A stretch of DNA of 64,000 nt, taken from Rhizobium sp. BK313 (GTDB lineage Bacteria > Pseudomonadota > Alphaproteobacteria > Rhizobiales > Rhizobiaceae). The notes below the pieces were generated by a model. The model searched no databases and had not been told where the DNA came from. It was given only the letters and a program-made list of their open reading frames with translations. The number at the start of each line of letters is the position of its first letter. The first letter of the stretch is position 1. The position numbers and the translations under genes are program-made. Positions 19,850 through 29,163 of this stretch are shown here, in pieces. Where the stretch lies: the NCBI RefSeq assembly GCF_014193655.1, contig NZ_JACHZQ010000001.1, forward strand, positions 2,480,001 to 2,544,000. The letters run 5' to 3'.

Positions 19850-21373
19850 TCATTTCATGGTCAAAAGCGGTGCGATCAGCGTTCCCGCGGCAATGCAATT
19901 TGCAAGCGCGTAGATATCGTTGCTGGGGGAACGATCGGACTCGAGCGGCGGGACGATGGAGCGCACGGTGGCAAACAGCGCCGCAGCCCCCTCACCCAAC
20001 TTTATCGCGCCGCGCAAATCGATGGCGCGAGCGGCCACGATCAGCTCGATCGCGGTCAAATATCGCAGCTTCTCCACAAGCCGGCCGGACTTGTCGATTA
20101 CCGACATGGCGAGCGACGCATAGTCCTCGACACGATCGGCGACCGGCGTCACTGCAAAGGGCATGGGCATCGCCAGATGGCCGATCTCCGCGGTCAATGC
20201 CGCAATCGTCTTTTGCAGTGCTCCAAAGCCATTGGCTCCGGCGCCGTCCGGGGCAAGAAAACGCCGCAGATCGGAGAAGCCCGGCGACAGCAGCTTCATG
20301 ATGCGCTCGGCCGCCATGGCGGCGACACGAGCAAGCGCCAGCGCCAGCGTGTCGAAGGCCAGCACCATATGGGTCGGATCGAAATTGCCGGTCGGCAGCA
20401 CGACATCTTCGTCGGCAAGGACCGATGGATTGTCGTCGCTGGAGCGCAGTTCCAGCTCGGTAGCGGCCCATGCCGCCCTCAGCGCATGCAATGCGGCGCC
20501 GGAGACCGATGGCACGCAGCGTAGGCTGAGCGGATCCTGAAGACGCCGTGCAGCCCCTTGTTTCGTGAGATCGCCCCTTTCGAGCAGCGAGCGGACCGCC
20601 GCCGCGATGTCTCCCTGGCCGGGACCGGGTCGCAAGCGGCTTGCCAACGGATCGAGCGGATCGAGGCTGGCGCGAAATCCTTCATAAGACAGCGCGGCTG
20701 CGCCGATATGCGCATCGAAAACGCACCTGACGTCCTGCAGCAGCAGACAGGCGAGGCCGACGGAAGCGGCGTTGGAAGAGATCAGCGACAGTCCATCCTT
20801 GATGCCGAAGGATGGCTGCATAAGCCCGACAGCCGCCAAGGCATCGGCGCCGGAGACCTCGCGACCATCCGGGAGAATGGCTCTCCCCTCGCCGACCAAC
20901 ACCAGGGCTATATGGGCAAGCGGCGGAAGATCCGCCTCGCCGATCGAGCCGGTCATCGGCACCTTCGGATGAACGGCGTGATTGAGCATGCCGGCAAGCG
21001 CCTGTGCCACTTCAGCCGACACACCCGAATAGCCGAGGCAGAAGCGGGCTAAGCGGGCTACGATCATCGCACGGACTTCGTCCGTTTCGGCAAAGCGTCC
21101 GACGCCGACGGCGCGGGGGCGTGGAATGCGGTGCTGCCCCGAATCCTTCGTGGGATCGAGGCGGGTATCGACGGCAGCGCCCAAGCCGGTGCTGACCCCG
21201 TAAATCGCCTTGCCCTCGCCGGCATGGCGGACGAGACAGGCATAGGCGGCCTCGATGCCGGCGATCGCATCGGCGCCGATCGTGACCGCAGCGCCATTAC
21301 GTGCGACAGCGCAGATCGCATCGATATCCGCGCCGGACGCATCGAAGATCATGCTTTTGGCGTCCACACCCAT
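19850..21373 (-). CDS. Histidine/aromatic ammonia-lyase homologue lacking the MIO triad
   Basis: A 507-residue member of the HAL/PAL superfamily. The Y58 loop IYGVSTGLG, LISSNAASVG and VLPTGNFDPTH place it in the family. But the Ala-Ser-Gly triad that cyclises to the MIO cofactor is gone: where normal enzymes read GSVGASGDLAPLAH, this reads GSIGEADLPPLAH (142-154), one residue shorter. The catalytic tyrosine of QDPYSLRC is Leu282 (QDPLSLRC). Classical deamination by the MIO route is therefore unlikely. It follows the cyclodeaminase homologue by 30 bases, so the two are probably one operon with linked substrates. Not hutH in function. Confidence 0.85.
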   Translation of the reverse strand: MGVDAKSMIFDASGADIDAICAVARNGAAVTIGADAIAGIEAAYACLVRHAGEGKAIYGVSTGLGAAVDTRLDPTKDSGQHRIPRPRAVGVGRFAETDEVRAMIVARLARFCLGYSGVSAEVAQALAGMLNHAVHPKVPMTGSIGEADLPPLAHIALVLVGEGRAILPDGREVSGADALAAVGLMQPSFGIKDGLSLISSNAASVGLACLLLQDVRCVFDAHIGAAALSYEGFRASLDPLDPLASRLRPGPGQGDIAAAVRSLLERGDLTKQGAARRLQDPLSLRCVPSVSGAALHALRAAWAATELELRSSDDNPSVLADEDVVLPTGNFDPTHMVLAFDTLALALARVAAMAAERIMKLLSPGFSDLRRFLAPDGAGANGFGALQKTIAALTAEIGHLAMPMPFAVTPVADRVEDYASLAMSVIDKSGRLVEKLRYLTAIELIVAARAIDLRGAIKLGEGAAALFATVRSIVPPLESDRSPSNDIYALANCIAAGTLIAPLLTMK

Positions 21374-21403
21374 CCGTCTGTCCGTTTCTCAAGCTATTCG
21401 TTT

Positions 21404-22408
21404 TCAGGCGAAGCGCAGGCGCTGGCCGATATTCATCCGCTTCGCCTTGTCGACCATGGCCGCGCCCAGCGCAACGTCCGTCGTGCTGAGGCCACGATGC
21501 CAAAAGAGGATGGTCTCGTCGTCGCTTTCGCGGCCCGGCCGTGCGCCGCAGACGATCTGGCCGATTTCGGCATGCAGCGTTTCCGCCGTCACCTTGCCCT
21601 CATCGACGTGCCGGCGCAATGCGCCGTAGGGACGGCCGGGACCGCATTGGCCCCAATCATCGACGACAACCTTGTCCATGATATCGGTCAGATCGAATTC
21701 CAGTGCGCTCATCGTGCCATAGGGAACGACGAAGGCGCCTTTCTTGACCCAAGCGGTCTTGAAAAGCGGCGTTGGCTCCGGCAGGCGGCTGGCCTCGACC
21801 ATGATGTCCGCGCCCTTCAGGCAGTCTTCCCAATTGTCGGTGACGATAATCTTCTTGCCCAGATCCTTTTCCAGCCGCGCGGCAAAGGCATCGCGGCTTT
21901 CCGGCCGGCGGGAATGCACGCGGATTTCCTCGAAATCGAAGAGGTGGTCGAGCAGGCGGACATTCCAATAGGCGGTGCCGCGCGCGCCGACATGGCCGAG
22001 CACCTTGCTGTCCTTGCGGGCGAGATGGCGCGCGCCGATGGCGGTGACAGCGCCAGTACGCATATCGGTGATCGCAGTGGCGTCGATGATCGCCCTCGGC
22101 ATGCCGGTGCGCGGGTCGAAAAGATTGAGCACGGCCATTTCGGAAGGAAGGCCCTGCTTGTAGTTGTCGACGAAATCGCCGACCACTTTGACACCGGCAT
22201 AATCAAGCGGCTTCACATAGCCGCGGAGGACGTTGAAATGCCCCTTGTCGGAACTTTCAGGCACCAGATGCACGCGCGGCTCGATCACCGTCTCGCCGCG
22301 TCCCTGCGCATCCAGAGCCTTGCTGACGGCGTCGAGGATTTCATCATTGGTCAGCGCCAGCGCCTTGGTATCGATGGCGTTCAAATAGTCGATCCAGATT
22401 TCCTGCAT
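21404..22408 (-). CDS. Ornithine cyclodeaminase/mu-crystallin family protein
   Basis: NAD(P)-binding protein (334 aa) of the OCD family, whose members act as ornithine or lysine cyclodeaminases, alanine or imine reductases, and opine-type dehydrogenases. Visible features are FNVLRGYVKPLDYAGVKVVG, ITDMRTGAVTAIGARHLAR and a Rossmann region around KVLGHVGARGTAYWNVRLL, where the usual GxGxQ is changed to GARGTA. ATG at 22408. First gene of a two-gene unit with the MIO-less lyase. Substrate cannot be set from sequence. Confidence 0.85.
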   Translation of the reverse strand: MQEIWIDYLNAIDTKALALTNDEILDAVSKALDAQGRGETVIEPRVHLVPESSDKGHFNVLRGYVKPLDYAGVKVVGDFVDNYKQGLPSEMAVLNLFDPRTGMPRAIIDATAITDMRTGAVTAIGARHLARKDSKVLGHVGARGTAYWNVRLLDHLFDFEEIRVHSRRPESRDAFAARLEKDLGKKIIVTDNWEDCLKGADIMVEASRLPEPTPLFKTAWVKKGAFVVPYGTMSALEFDLTDIMDKVVVDDWGQCGPGRPYGALRRHVDEGKVTAETLHAEIGQIVCGARPGRESDDETILFWHRGLSTTDVALGAAMVDKAKRMNIGQRLRFA

Positions 22409-22831
22409 GGGATGCCCTAGCCCTTCCGCTTGTCGCTATGCTCATCTCATCATGAAACGATTTGTCTATACTTATTGTCAAGGTGAATCCTGCGCGGAAA
22501 CCGCGCCCTCAGCCAAAGGCCGGACATGGCGCCCAGAGCGCCGCGCGTTCATTTGAGCGCGCAAAGGTCGCTCTAGTCTTTTGAATCTAGAGCATCTAGG
22601 CAACATCTCGCATCAAAGCTTAGCGAACGGCTAACCATCACGGCAGATCCGACCGCCGCCGCCAGCGTGGCGTAACAACTGATTAGCAACTGCTCCCGCA
22701 GGATCACACCATATGCGCGTCAACCTTTCTTGCTTCCGGGGAGCGAGGGATGTGGCGCGATCCATATCTTTTCTTTCTTTTGGGGTGCCACAACGAGGCC
22801 GGGCACACCCAACAAAACGGTGGTTACAATG
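22409..22831. promoter_or_regulatory. Long divergent spacer with an inverted repeat
   Basis: This 423-base stretch has no gene I can support. It must contain the promoter of the OCD/lyase pair (minus strand; AT-rich around 22450-22485) and the promoter of the J-domain gene. GCTCTAG-N10-CTAGAGC at 22570-22593 is a perfect inverted repeat and resembles rhizobial intergenic repeat elements. An open frame upstream of the J-domain start (from 22730) lacks family sequence and is not part of the gene. Confidence 0.5.
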
Positions 22832-23998
22832 ATGCGCGATCCTTACAAGGTGCTTGGCGTAAAGAGGGATGCTGGGGCGGACGAAATCAAGGCGGCGTGG
22901 CGCAACCTCGCCAAGGCCGTGCATCCCGACCACAATATCGGCGATCCAACGGCAACGGAACGCTTTGCCGAAATCGGCCGTGCCTATGAAACGCTGAAGG
23001 ACCCGCAGAAACGCAGCCGCTACGACCAGGTGGCGCGCATGGCCGAAGCGAAAGGCCAAAGCAAAGAGCAGACCATCATGCAGCAGCGCCAGGCGGCCCG
23101 CGAAGCCGCTGAACGTGCCAAGGCTGCACGCGCCAATGCCGAAAAGATACTGGAAGAGCTTGCCCGCGCCAACGCTCAGAAGGCGCAGAAGGCAGCCGCA
23201 GCCGCCAATCCGCAGGCCGCCGGTGCGACGGAGTCACCCGAGGATATGGTCGAGCGCATTTTCGGCGCCAAGGCTGCACGCGCTGCACCAAACCAGGCGG
23301 AAGCCGTTACCGACGCTGCAGAGGCGGAAAAGCCGCGCGAGCCGATCAGCGGCGAGACCGAAGAGATGTTAGCGGACGAGGAACAGCTCGCAACCGGGAC
23401 CGGCTCTAGCGTCTTCCGCTCGCGCTTCGGCATTCTCGGCTCGCTCGTGCGCCGCATTACAGGCGGCAGCACTCAAGATAAAGGGCCGGAGAAGACGCCG
23501 GAAATCGCCGCCGAGGCGACCGTCACCCTTGAAGACATGCTGAAGGGACATTGGATCACCGTGCCGCTTTCCGACGGACGGGAGGCGCGCTTCCAGGCGA
23601 CGACGGATATCAGCAACGGCCAGGTCGTGCATCTGAAGGGCCAGGGACTGAAATTGCAGGGCATGCAGCGCGGCGACGTCGCAATTACCGTCCACCTTTC
23701 CGCCGACAGCCGCTTCACCCTTGACGGCTTCGACGTCCGCATGACGCTTCCCGTGACTATCGAAAATGCGGTGCTCGGTTATGAGACAACGGTCGAGGGA
23801 TTGAACGGTCCGGTCAAGCTTACAGTCCCCGCCTGGTCCGGTTCGGATCAAGCTATCCGAATCTCCGGCCAGGGATTACCGGATGGACATGGCGGAAAAG
23901 GCGATCTCGTGGTGGAATTGCGCCTGATGCTGTGGGAAAAACCTGATGATAAAGTTACTGATTTGATGCGCAGCATGCGCGAGGGCTTTTTTCTGTGA
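22832..23998 (+). CDS. J-domain co-chaperone, DnaJ/CbpA-like
   Basis: The J domain occupies residues 1-68 (MRDPYKVLGVKRDAGADEIK, with the HPD tripeptide in AVHPDHNIGD), which stimulates Hsp70 ATPase. A long charged Ala/Glu/Gln helix-rich linker (about 70-225) takes the place of the Gly/Phe region, and there is no CxxCxGxG zinc finger. The C-terminal substrate-binding domains follow (VTLEDMLKGHWITVPL, LPVTIENAVLGYETTVE). 388 aa. The ATG at 22832 is best spaced from a GGTGG site; another ATG lies one codon upstream. It is a second DnaJ-type protein rather than the main DnaJ. Confidence 0.9.
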   Translation: MRDPYKVLGVKRDAGADEIKAAWRNLAKAVHPDHNIGDPTATERFAEIGRAYETLKDPQKRSRYDQVARMAEAKGQSKEQTIMQQRQAAREAAERAKAARANAEKILEELARANAQKAQKAAAAANPQAAGATESPEDMVERIFGAKAARAAPNQAEAVTDAAEAEKPREPISGETEEMLADEEQLATGTGSSVFRSRFGILGSLVRRITGGSTQDKGPEKTPEIAAEATVTLEDMLKGHWITVPLSDGREARFQATTDISNGQVVHLKGQGLKLQGMQRGDVAITVHLSADSRFTLDGFDVRMTLPVTIENAVLGYETTVEGLNGPVKLTVPAWSGSDQAIRISGQGLPDGHGGKGDLVVELRLMLWEKPDDKVTDLMRSMREGFFL

Positions 23999-24120
23999 AA
24001 TTTCAGTGACAACCGCACCCTTTGTTACGATCCCTAACAGTTGATGATCTTTCCGATGCTTGAACAGGGGATCGGGCTATGCCATAGGCAGGATCAATCG
24101 AAAGTTCAAGGGAGCAGAAT

Positions 24121-24939
24121 ATGGCTCAAGCCACTGGCCTCATGGCAGGCAAGCGCGGCGTCATCCTCGGCGTTGCAAACAACCGTTCCATAGCGTGGGG
24201 TATTGCCAAGGCCTGTTCAGAAGCCGGTGCCGACGTTGCATTGACGTGGCAGGGCGACGCTTTGAAGAAGCGCGTCGAGCCGCTCGCCCAGGAACTCGGC
24301 GCCTTCATGGCGGGCCATTGCGACGTCACGGAACCCGCGACGATCGACGCCGTTATCGACACACTGGAAGCCAAATGGGGCAAGATCGACTTCGTCGTGC
24401 ATGCCATTGCCTTCTCCGACAAGGACGAACTGACCGGCCGCTATGTCGATACCAGCCGCGATAATTTTGCGCGCACGATGGACATCTCCGTCTATTCACT
24501 GCTCGCTGTTGCCCAGCGCGCCGAGCGCATCATGAATGATGGCGGCTCAATCATCACGCTCACCTACTACGGCGCCGAAAAGGTCATGCCGAACTACAAC
24601 GTCATGGGCGTTGCCAAAGCGGCTCTGGAAGCCAGCGTACGCTACCTCGCCGTTGACCTCGGCGGCCGCGGCATTCGCGTCAACGCAATTTCGGCCGGCC
24701 CGATCAAGACGCTCGCTGCCGCCGGCATCGGCGACTTCCGCTATATCTTGAAGTGGAATGAATATAACGCGCCGCTGAAGCGCACGGTCTCGATCGATGA
24801 GGTCGGCAATTCGGCGCTTTATCTCCTCTCCGATCTTTCCACCGCCGTCACCGGTGAAGTGCACCATGTTGATTCGGGTTATCACGCCATCGGCATGAAG
24901 GCCGTGGATGCGCCTGACATCGCCGTCGTCAAGGATTGA
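24121..24939 (+). CDS. fabI: Enoyl-[acyl-carrier-protein] reductase I
   Basis: NADH-dependent reductase that completes each cycle of fatty-acid elongation. GVANNRSIAWGIAK (17-30) is the nucleotide-binding loop special to FabI, and the catalytic pair Y159...K166 lies in YNVMGVAK. ISAGPIKTLAAAGI and VTGEVHHVDSGYH are further FabI landmarks. Length 272 aa is standard; rhizobia often carry more than one FabI. It is followed after 19 bases by a phosphoglycerate-mutase-like gene. Confidence 0.95.
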   Translation: MAQATGLMAGKRGVILGVANNRSIAWGIAKACSEAGADVALTWQGDALKKRVEPLAQELGAFMAGHCDVTEPATIDAVIDTLEAKWGKIDFVVHAIAFSDKDELTGRYVDTSRDNFARTMDISVYSLLAVAQRAERIMNDGGSIITLTYYGAEKVMPNYNVMGVAKAALEASVRYLAVDLGGRGIRVNAISAGPIKTLAAAGIGDFRYILKWNEYNAPLKRTVSIDEVGNSALYLLSDLSTAVTGEVHHVDSGYHAIGMKAVDAPDIAVVKD

Positions 24940-24958
24940 TCAACAGAAAGCCTGAACC

Positions 24959-25555
24959 GTGCCGCCTCTCTATGTGATACGCCACGGTCAGACGGACTGG
25001 AATGCTGAACGCCGGCTGCAGGGACAGAAAGATATCGATCTCAACGCCATCGGCCGCGCGCAAGCGCGGCAGAACGGCGTCGAGCTCGGCGAAATCCTTG
25101 CTTTCGAAAACCAGCCTTTCGACTTTGTCGCGAGCCCGCTGAGACGTACCCGCGAGACCATGGAGATCGCGCGGGAAGCCATGGGCCTGCCACCCAAGGA
25201 TTACCGCACCGACGAGCGGCTGGTCGAAGTCTCCTTCGGCGCTTGGGAAGGCTTTACCATCAAGGAATTGAAGGCGACCGAGGCCGAACGCCTCGCCGAG
25301 CGGAATGCCGGCAAATGGGATTTCATCCCGCCTGGCGAGGATGCGGAGAGCTATGAAATCCTCTCCTGGCGTGTCGGCTCCTGGCTGACTTCGGTCGATC
25401 GGCCGACCGTCTGCGTCACCCATGGCGGCGTCATCCGCTCGCTGTTCCGGCTTGTCGGTGATGTCTCGAAGGAAGATGCCGCCGAAGCGGACATTCCGCA
25501 GGATCGTATCTTGAAGATCGATCCGCAGCAGAAAATCATCGGCTGGCTGGAATAG
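24959..25555 (+). CDS. Histidine phosphatase (phosphoglycerate-mutase-like) protein
   Basis: A 198-residue histidine-acid phosphatase fold. The catalytic RHGQTDWN is at 8-15 (phosphohistidine at H9), SPLRRTRETM gives the second arginine, EVSFGAWEG the acid, and VTHGGVIRSL the second histidine. Start is GTG at 24959, 19 bases after fabI, so they may be one transcript. Family members dephosphorylate varied small molecules; true phosphoglycerate mutase activity is not implied. Confidence 0.88.
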   Translation: MPPLYVIRHGQTDWNAERRLQGQKDIDLNAIGRAQARQNGVELGEILAFENQPFDFVASPLRRTRETMEIAREAMGLPPKDYRTDERLVEVSFGAWEGFTIKELKATEAERLAERNAGKWDFIPPGEDAESYEILSWRVGSWLTSVDRPTVCVTHGGVIRSLFRLVGDVSKEDAAEADIPQDRILKIDPQQKIIGWLE

Positions 25556-25572
25556 GCTCTTTTGGCTCGCAC

Positions 25573-26097
25573 CTATTTGGGATTGTCGATATTAGCTGTG
25601 GTGATGGCGTGTGATGTAAGCTTTCCGTTGGTTACCATCGCAACCGATGTCGCGCCTCCTGCCACACGCAGCCAGAATTCGTAGTCCGCTAACTGGTTGC
25701 CGAAGGCCGAAGCCTCATTGTCAGTAAGCCAGCGCGCCAACTCCTCAGGTGTTGCGAAGGAAGGGGAAATCGGCGATCCCTCCGTCGTCGTCTCATACAT
25801 CATCAGATGCGTGCATTCGTCGGTCGGCCAAACCGGCATATAGTTTTTTGGATCGGGGCGCGGCCCAGCATAGTCGACGAAAGATTGTTTCTCGCCCTCG
25901 TAAGGTTTCCAACCGCCATTTCGAAAGTCTTTGACAAGCGGCCACTTTTCGGCGCGCTCGTCCCATCTTGCAACTGCCTCTGGATAGTCCGCTAGTAGAC
26001 ACCGCACGGAGCCAACCCAAGGCTCATCCGGTGCATCCTCTATTGTATATCGGGGATGCTCCCAGTTCGCCGGAACCCGTCTCACGTCCCGTCCCAT
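25573..26097 (-). CDS. Unknown protein, possibly of phage origin
   Basis: A 174-residue soluble protein with no signal peptide or membrane span. The opening MGRDVRRVPANWEHPR and an abundance of Trp, Pro and acidic residues remind me of proteins carried by rhizobial phages and plasmids, though I cannot name a family. Other features: KPYEGEKQSFVDYAGPRPDP and TPEELARWLTDNEASAFG. The ATG at 26097 is used; a TTG precedes it. Its codon choice is less GC-biased than that of fabI or aroC, which fits later arrival. Function unknown. Confidence 0.6.
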   Translation of the reverse strand: MGRDVRRVPANWEHPRYTIEDAPDEPWVGSVRCLLADYPEAVARWDERAEKWPLVKDFRNGGWKPYEGEKQSFVDYAGPRPDPKNYMPVWPTDECTHLMMYETTTEGSPISPSFATPEELARWLTDNEASAFGNQLADYEFWLRVAGGATSVAMVTNGKLTSHAITTANIDNPK

Positions 26098-26275
26098 CAA
26101 GTCGTCTCCCTGGACATTTTGCGAGGACGAAAATAGACTCTAACCGCGATGCTGTCTCGATCGGCGCCAGCCTACAACTAAATGGGCACAGGTTATTTGT
26201 GCCGTGCCATATGACGAATTGGAGCCCCCGCAACTCCTGAAAATGTTCGGCGGTGGGCAAACCCACGATCCAAAA

Positions 26276-26536
26276 TCAGTTGACGATATCGAGATCGTTG
26301 ATGACGCGCTTGCCGTCGACCTCGGTATAGAAGACGACGACCTTGACGCCGGCCTTCAGACCGCTGAAATCGAAATCCTCGGGCGCCTGATAATTCTTGC
26401 CGTCATCCAGCGTGATGCTGAAATTCTTCTCATCGACCTTCTTGATGGTGGCCTCCACATCGGCGCTTTCGGCAAAGCCGGCGACGGGGGCAAGAAGACT
26501 TGCCGTGGCCAGGAGCGTCGCAACAAAGAAGCGCAT
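26276..26536 (-). CDS. DUF1344 family exported protein
   Basis: An 86-residue exported protein: signal peptide ending near residue 22 (APVAGFAES), then a small beta domain ATIKKVDEKNFSITLDDGKN with APEDFDF and VVVFYTEVDGKRVI. Sequence and length match DUF1344, a family frequent in Rhizobiaceae and of unknown role. Monocistronic; stands between the phage-like gene and aroC, transcribed away from aroC. Confidence 0.8.
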   Translation of the reverse strand: MRFFVATLLATASLLAPVAGFAESADVEATIKKVDEKNFSITLDDGKNYQAPEDFDFSGLKAGVKVVVFYTEVDGKRVINDLDIVN

Positions 26537-26849
26537 CGGCAGTACCCTTTAACTTCATTTTCGGTGCTAAATTTTGATTGGGTAGAGATAACGCTTTGAA
26601 TATGGCGGAAGTTGCCCGCAACAATGGCGTTCGCCGCCCAATTGATGAATGTATTTTCACAATCCACAGCATGGGTTAATCTTCGTTTACCATGTCAGGC
26701 CCCTGGCGGATTTCGGCGCTGCCGGTGCCTGCGCGGCCACCGCGGAAAGAAAGATTTGCCTCGGCGGCTTTTTGGCCTATGAGTGTGCCGCAATTCCAAG
26801 AGATAAAGGCGCGGCCCGCCGCCGGGCCGCAGCAATCCGGTCGTTTTCC
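26537..26849. promoter_or_regulatory. Divergent spacer between the DUF1344 gene and aroC
   Basis: This 313-base spacer carries the promoters of both genes. The aroC frame is open through part of it but has no chorismate-synthase sequence above 26850. I see no riboswitch or strong inverted repeat. Confidence 0.4.
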
Positions 26850-27947
26850 ATGTCGCACAATACATTCGGTCATCTCTTCCGCGTCACCACCTGGGGCGAA
26901 AGCCATGGGCCGGCACTCGGCTGCGTCGTCGATGGCTGCCCTCCCGGGCTTCGTTTCAAGCTTGAGGACATCCAGGTCTGGCTCGACAAGCGCAAGCCCG
27001 GCCAGTCGCGTTTCGTCACGCAGCGCCGTGAAGACGATCTCGTCAAGGTACTGTCCGGGGTGATGCTGGACGAAGACGGCGAGACGATGATTTCGACGGG
27101 GACGCCGATCTCGATGCTGATCGAAAACACCGACCAGCGTTCCAAAGATTATGGCGAAATCGCACGTCGCTACCGCCCGGGCCATGCCGACTATACCTAT
27201 GACGTCAAATACGGCATCCGCGACTATCGTGGCGGTGGTCGCTCGTCTGCCCGCGAGACCGCAGCGCGCGTCGCCGCCGGCGGCATTGCCCGTCTCGTCA
27301 TGCCCGGCGTCACCGTGCGCGGCGCGCTGGTGCAGATCGGCAAGCACAAGATCAATCGTGCCAATTGGGATTGGTCGCAGGTCGACCAGAACCCGTTCTT
27401 CTCGCCGGATCCGGAAATCGTACCGGTCTGGGAGGACTATCTCGACGGCATCCGCAAGGCTGGCTCCTCGATCGGCGCCGTGGTGGAGGTCGTGGCCGAA
27501 GGCGTGCCGGCAGGCCTTGGCGCTCCGATCTATGGCAAGCTCGACCAGGATATTGCCTCGCTGCTGATGTCGATCAACGCCGTCAAGGGCGTCGAGATCG
27601 GTAATGGATTCGCCGCCGCCGAGATGACCGGCGAAGAAAATGCCGACGAAATGCGCATGGGCAATGACGGCAACCGCATTTTCCTGTCCAATCATGCTGG
27701 CGGCATCCTGGGCGGCATTTCCACCGGCGAGCCCGTCATCGCCCGCTTCGCCATCAAGCCAACCTCGTCGATCCTGACCGAACGGCGATCGATCGACGCC
27801 GACGGCAATAATGTCGATATCCGCACCAAGGGCCGCCATGACCCCTGCGTCGGCATTCGCGCCGTGCCGATCGGCGAGGCGATGGTTGCATGCGCCGTTG
27901 CCGACCACTACCTCAGAGACCGCGGCCAGACAGGCCGGCTGAAATAA
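26850..27947 (+). CDS. aroC: Chorismate synthase
   Basis: Seventh and last shikimate-pathway enzyme: EPSP to chorismate, using reduced FMN. The family signatures [18 protein letters not shown] (17-34), [20 protein letters not shown] with [16 protein letters not shown], and [20 protein letters not shown] are intact in 365 residues. ATG at 26850 gives the usual [20 protein letters not shown] start. Eleven bases separate it from ribBX, so the two are co-transcribed. Confidence 0.96.
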   Translation: MSHNTFGHLFRVTTWGESHGPALGCVVDGCPPGLRFKLEDIQVWLDKRKPGQSRFVTQRREDDLVKVLSGVMLDEDGETMISTGTPISMLIENTDQRSKDYGEIARRYRPGHADYTYDVKYGIRDYRGGGRSSARETAARVAAGGIARLVMPGVTVRGALVQIGKHKINRANWDWSQVDQNPFFSPDPEIVPVWEDYLDGIRKAGSSIGAVVEVVAEGVPAGLGAPIYGKLDQDIASLLMSINAVKGVEIGNGFAAAEMTGEENADEMRMGNDGNRIFLSNHAGGILGGISTGEPVIARFAIKPTSSILTERRSIDADGNNVDIRTKGRHDPCVGIRAVPIGEAMVACAVADHYLRDRGQTGRLK

Positions 27948-27957
27948 GGACTTTTTC

Positions 27958-29061
27958 ATGCCCTATGACCAGAAGCGTGTCGTGGAAGCCCTCCGAGCCT
28001 TCGAGGCCGGCGAGATCGTAGTCGTCATGGACGATAACGACCGTGAAAACGAAGGCGACCTGATCGTCGCCGCGGTCCATTGCACGCCCGACAAGATGGC
28101 CTTCATCGTTCGCCATACGTCGGGTATCGTCTGCACGCCAATGCCGCGCGAGGAGGCCAAGCGCCTGAACCTCAACGCCATGGTGGCAGAAAACGATTCG
28201 GCACACACCACCGCATTTACCGTCTCGGTCGACTTCAAGCATGGAACGACCACGGGCATTTCCGCCGACGACCGCACGCTGACGGTGCGCAATCTCGCCA
28301 ATCCGAATGTCGGTCCGGCCGACTTCGTTCGCCCCGGCCATATCTTCCCGCTGGTCGCCCGCGAGGGCGGCGTGCTGATGCGCTCGGGCCATACGGAGGC
28401 CGCCGTCGACCTCTGCAAGCTCGCAGGCCTGCCGCCGGTTGGCGTCATCTGCGAACTCGTCAATGACGACGGTACGGTAACGCGCGGGCAACAGGTGGTG
28501 GATTTCGCCGAACAGCACGGGCTGAAGCTCGTCTCGGTCGCCGACCTCATCGCTTATCGTCAGCGCAAGGAAACGCTGATCGAACTCGGCGCCAGCTTCG
28601 ATATCGAAACATCGTTCGGCAAGGCGCGCGCGCACACTTATTCGCTGCCGTGGGACCCGATGCAGCACCTCGCCGTCGTCTTCGGTGACATCCGCGACGG
28701 CATCGACATTCCGGTGCGTCTGCATCCGGAAAGCGTCGCCGAAGACCTGTTCGGCAAGCGCCGGCCGGTCGATTTCTACATGAAGAAGATCGCCGATGAA
28801 GGGCGCGGCATCATCGTCTATCTGCGCGAAGGTTCCGTCGGCGTCGGCCATTTCGACAACGGCCGCAAATCCCGCCAGACCGGTCACGAGACCCATGCGG
28901 AAGCCCAGGCCCGCGACAATGAATGGTTGGAAATCGGCCTCGGCGCACAGATCCTGAAAGATCTCGGCGTCAGCTCGATCAAACTGCTCACCAGCCGCGA
29001 GCGGCACTATGTCGGCCTGGAAGGGTTCGGCATCAAGATCACCAAGACGGAGATCTGCTGA
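27958..29061 (+). CDS. ribB: 3,4-dihydroxy-2-butanone-4-phosphate synthase with degenerate GTP-cyclohydrolase II domain (RibBX type)
   Basis: The N-terminal half (1-205) is a full DHBP synthase, with the acidic metal/substrate loop MDDNDRENEGDL (24-35), HTTAFTVSVD and GHIFPL. The C-terminal part aligns with GTP cyclohydrolase II but has lost the zinc cysteines: where RibA reads HSECLTGDVF and RCDCG, this reads VRLHPESVAEDLFGKRRPVD (253-272). So it should supply only the ribulose-5-phosphate branch of riboflavin synthesis, and a separate RibA is required. Such RibBX proteins are known in proteobacteria. Operon with aroC. Confidence 0.9.
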   Translation: MPYDQKRVVEALRAFEAGEIVVVMDDNDRENEGDLIVAAVHCTPDKMAFIVRHTSGIVCTPMPREEAKRLNLNAMVAENDSAHTTAFTVSVDFKHGTTTGISADDRTLTVRNLANPNVGPADFVRPGHIFPLVAREGGVLMRSGHTEAAVDLCKLAGLPPVGVICELVNDDGTVTRGQQVVDFAEQHGLKLVSVADLIAYRQRKETLIELGASFDIETSFGKARAHTYSLPWDPMQHLAVVFGDIRDGIDIPVRLHPESVAEDLFGKRRPVDFYMKKIADEGRGIIVYLREGSVGVGHFDNGRKSRQTGHETHAEAQARDNEWLEIGLGAQILKDLGVSSIKLLTSRERHYVGLEGFGIKITKTEIC

Positions 29062-29163
29062 CCCCCCTCTCTTGAGAGGTGTCCGAAGGATCGCGATGGC
29101 GGCGCAGGCGATTCCCTGCGCTTCTATTCGTTGCGCCTAAGCGCCGCCAATATTTCGCGAGGC

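Noticed and set aside
29062..29090. Possible terminator CCTCT-CTTG-AGAGG after ribBX
   Set aside because: Stem only 5 pairs and no T-run; not enough to call.
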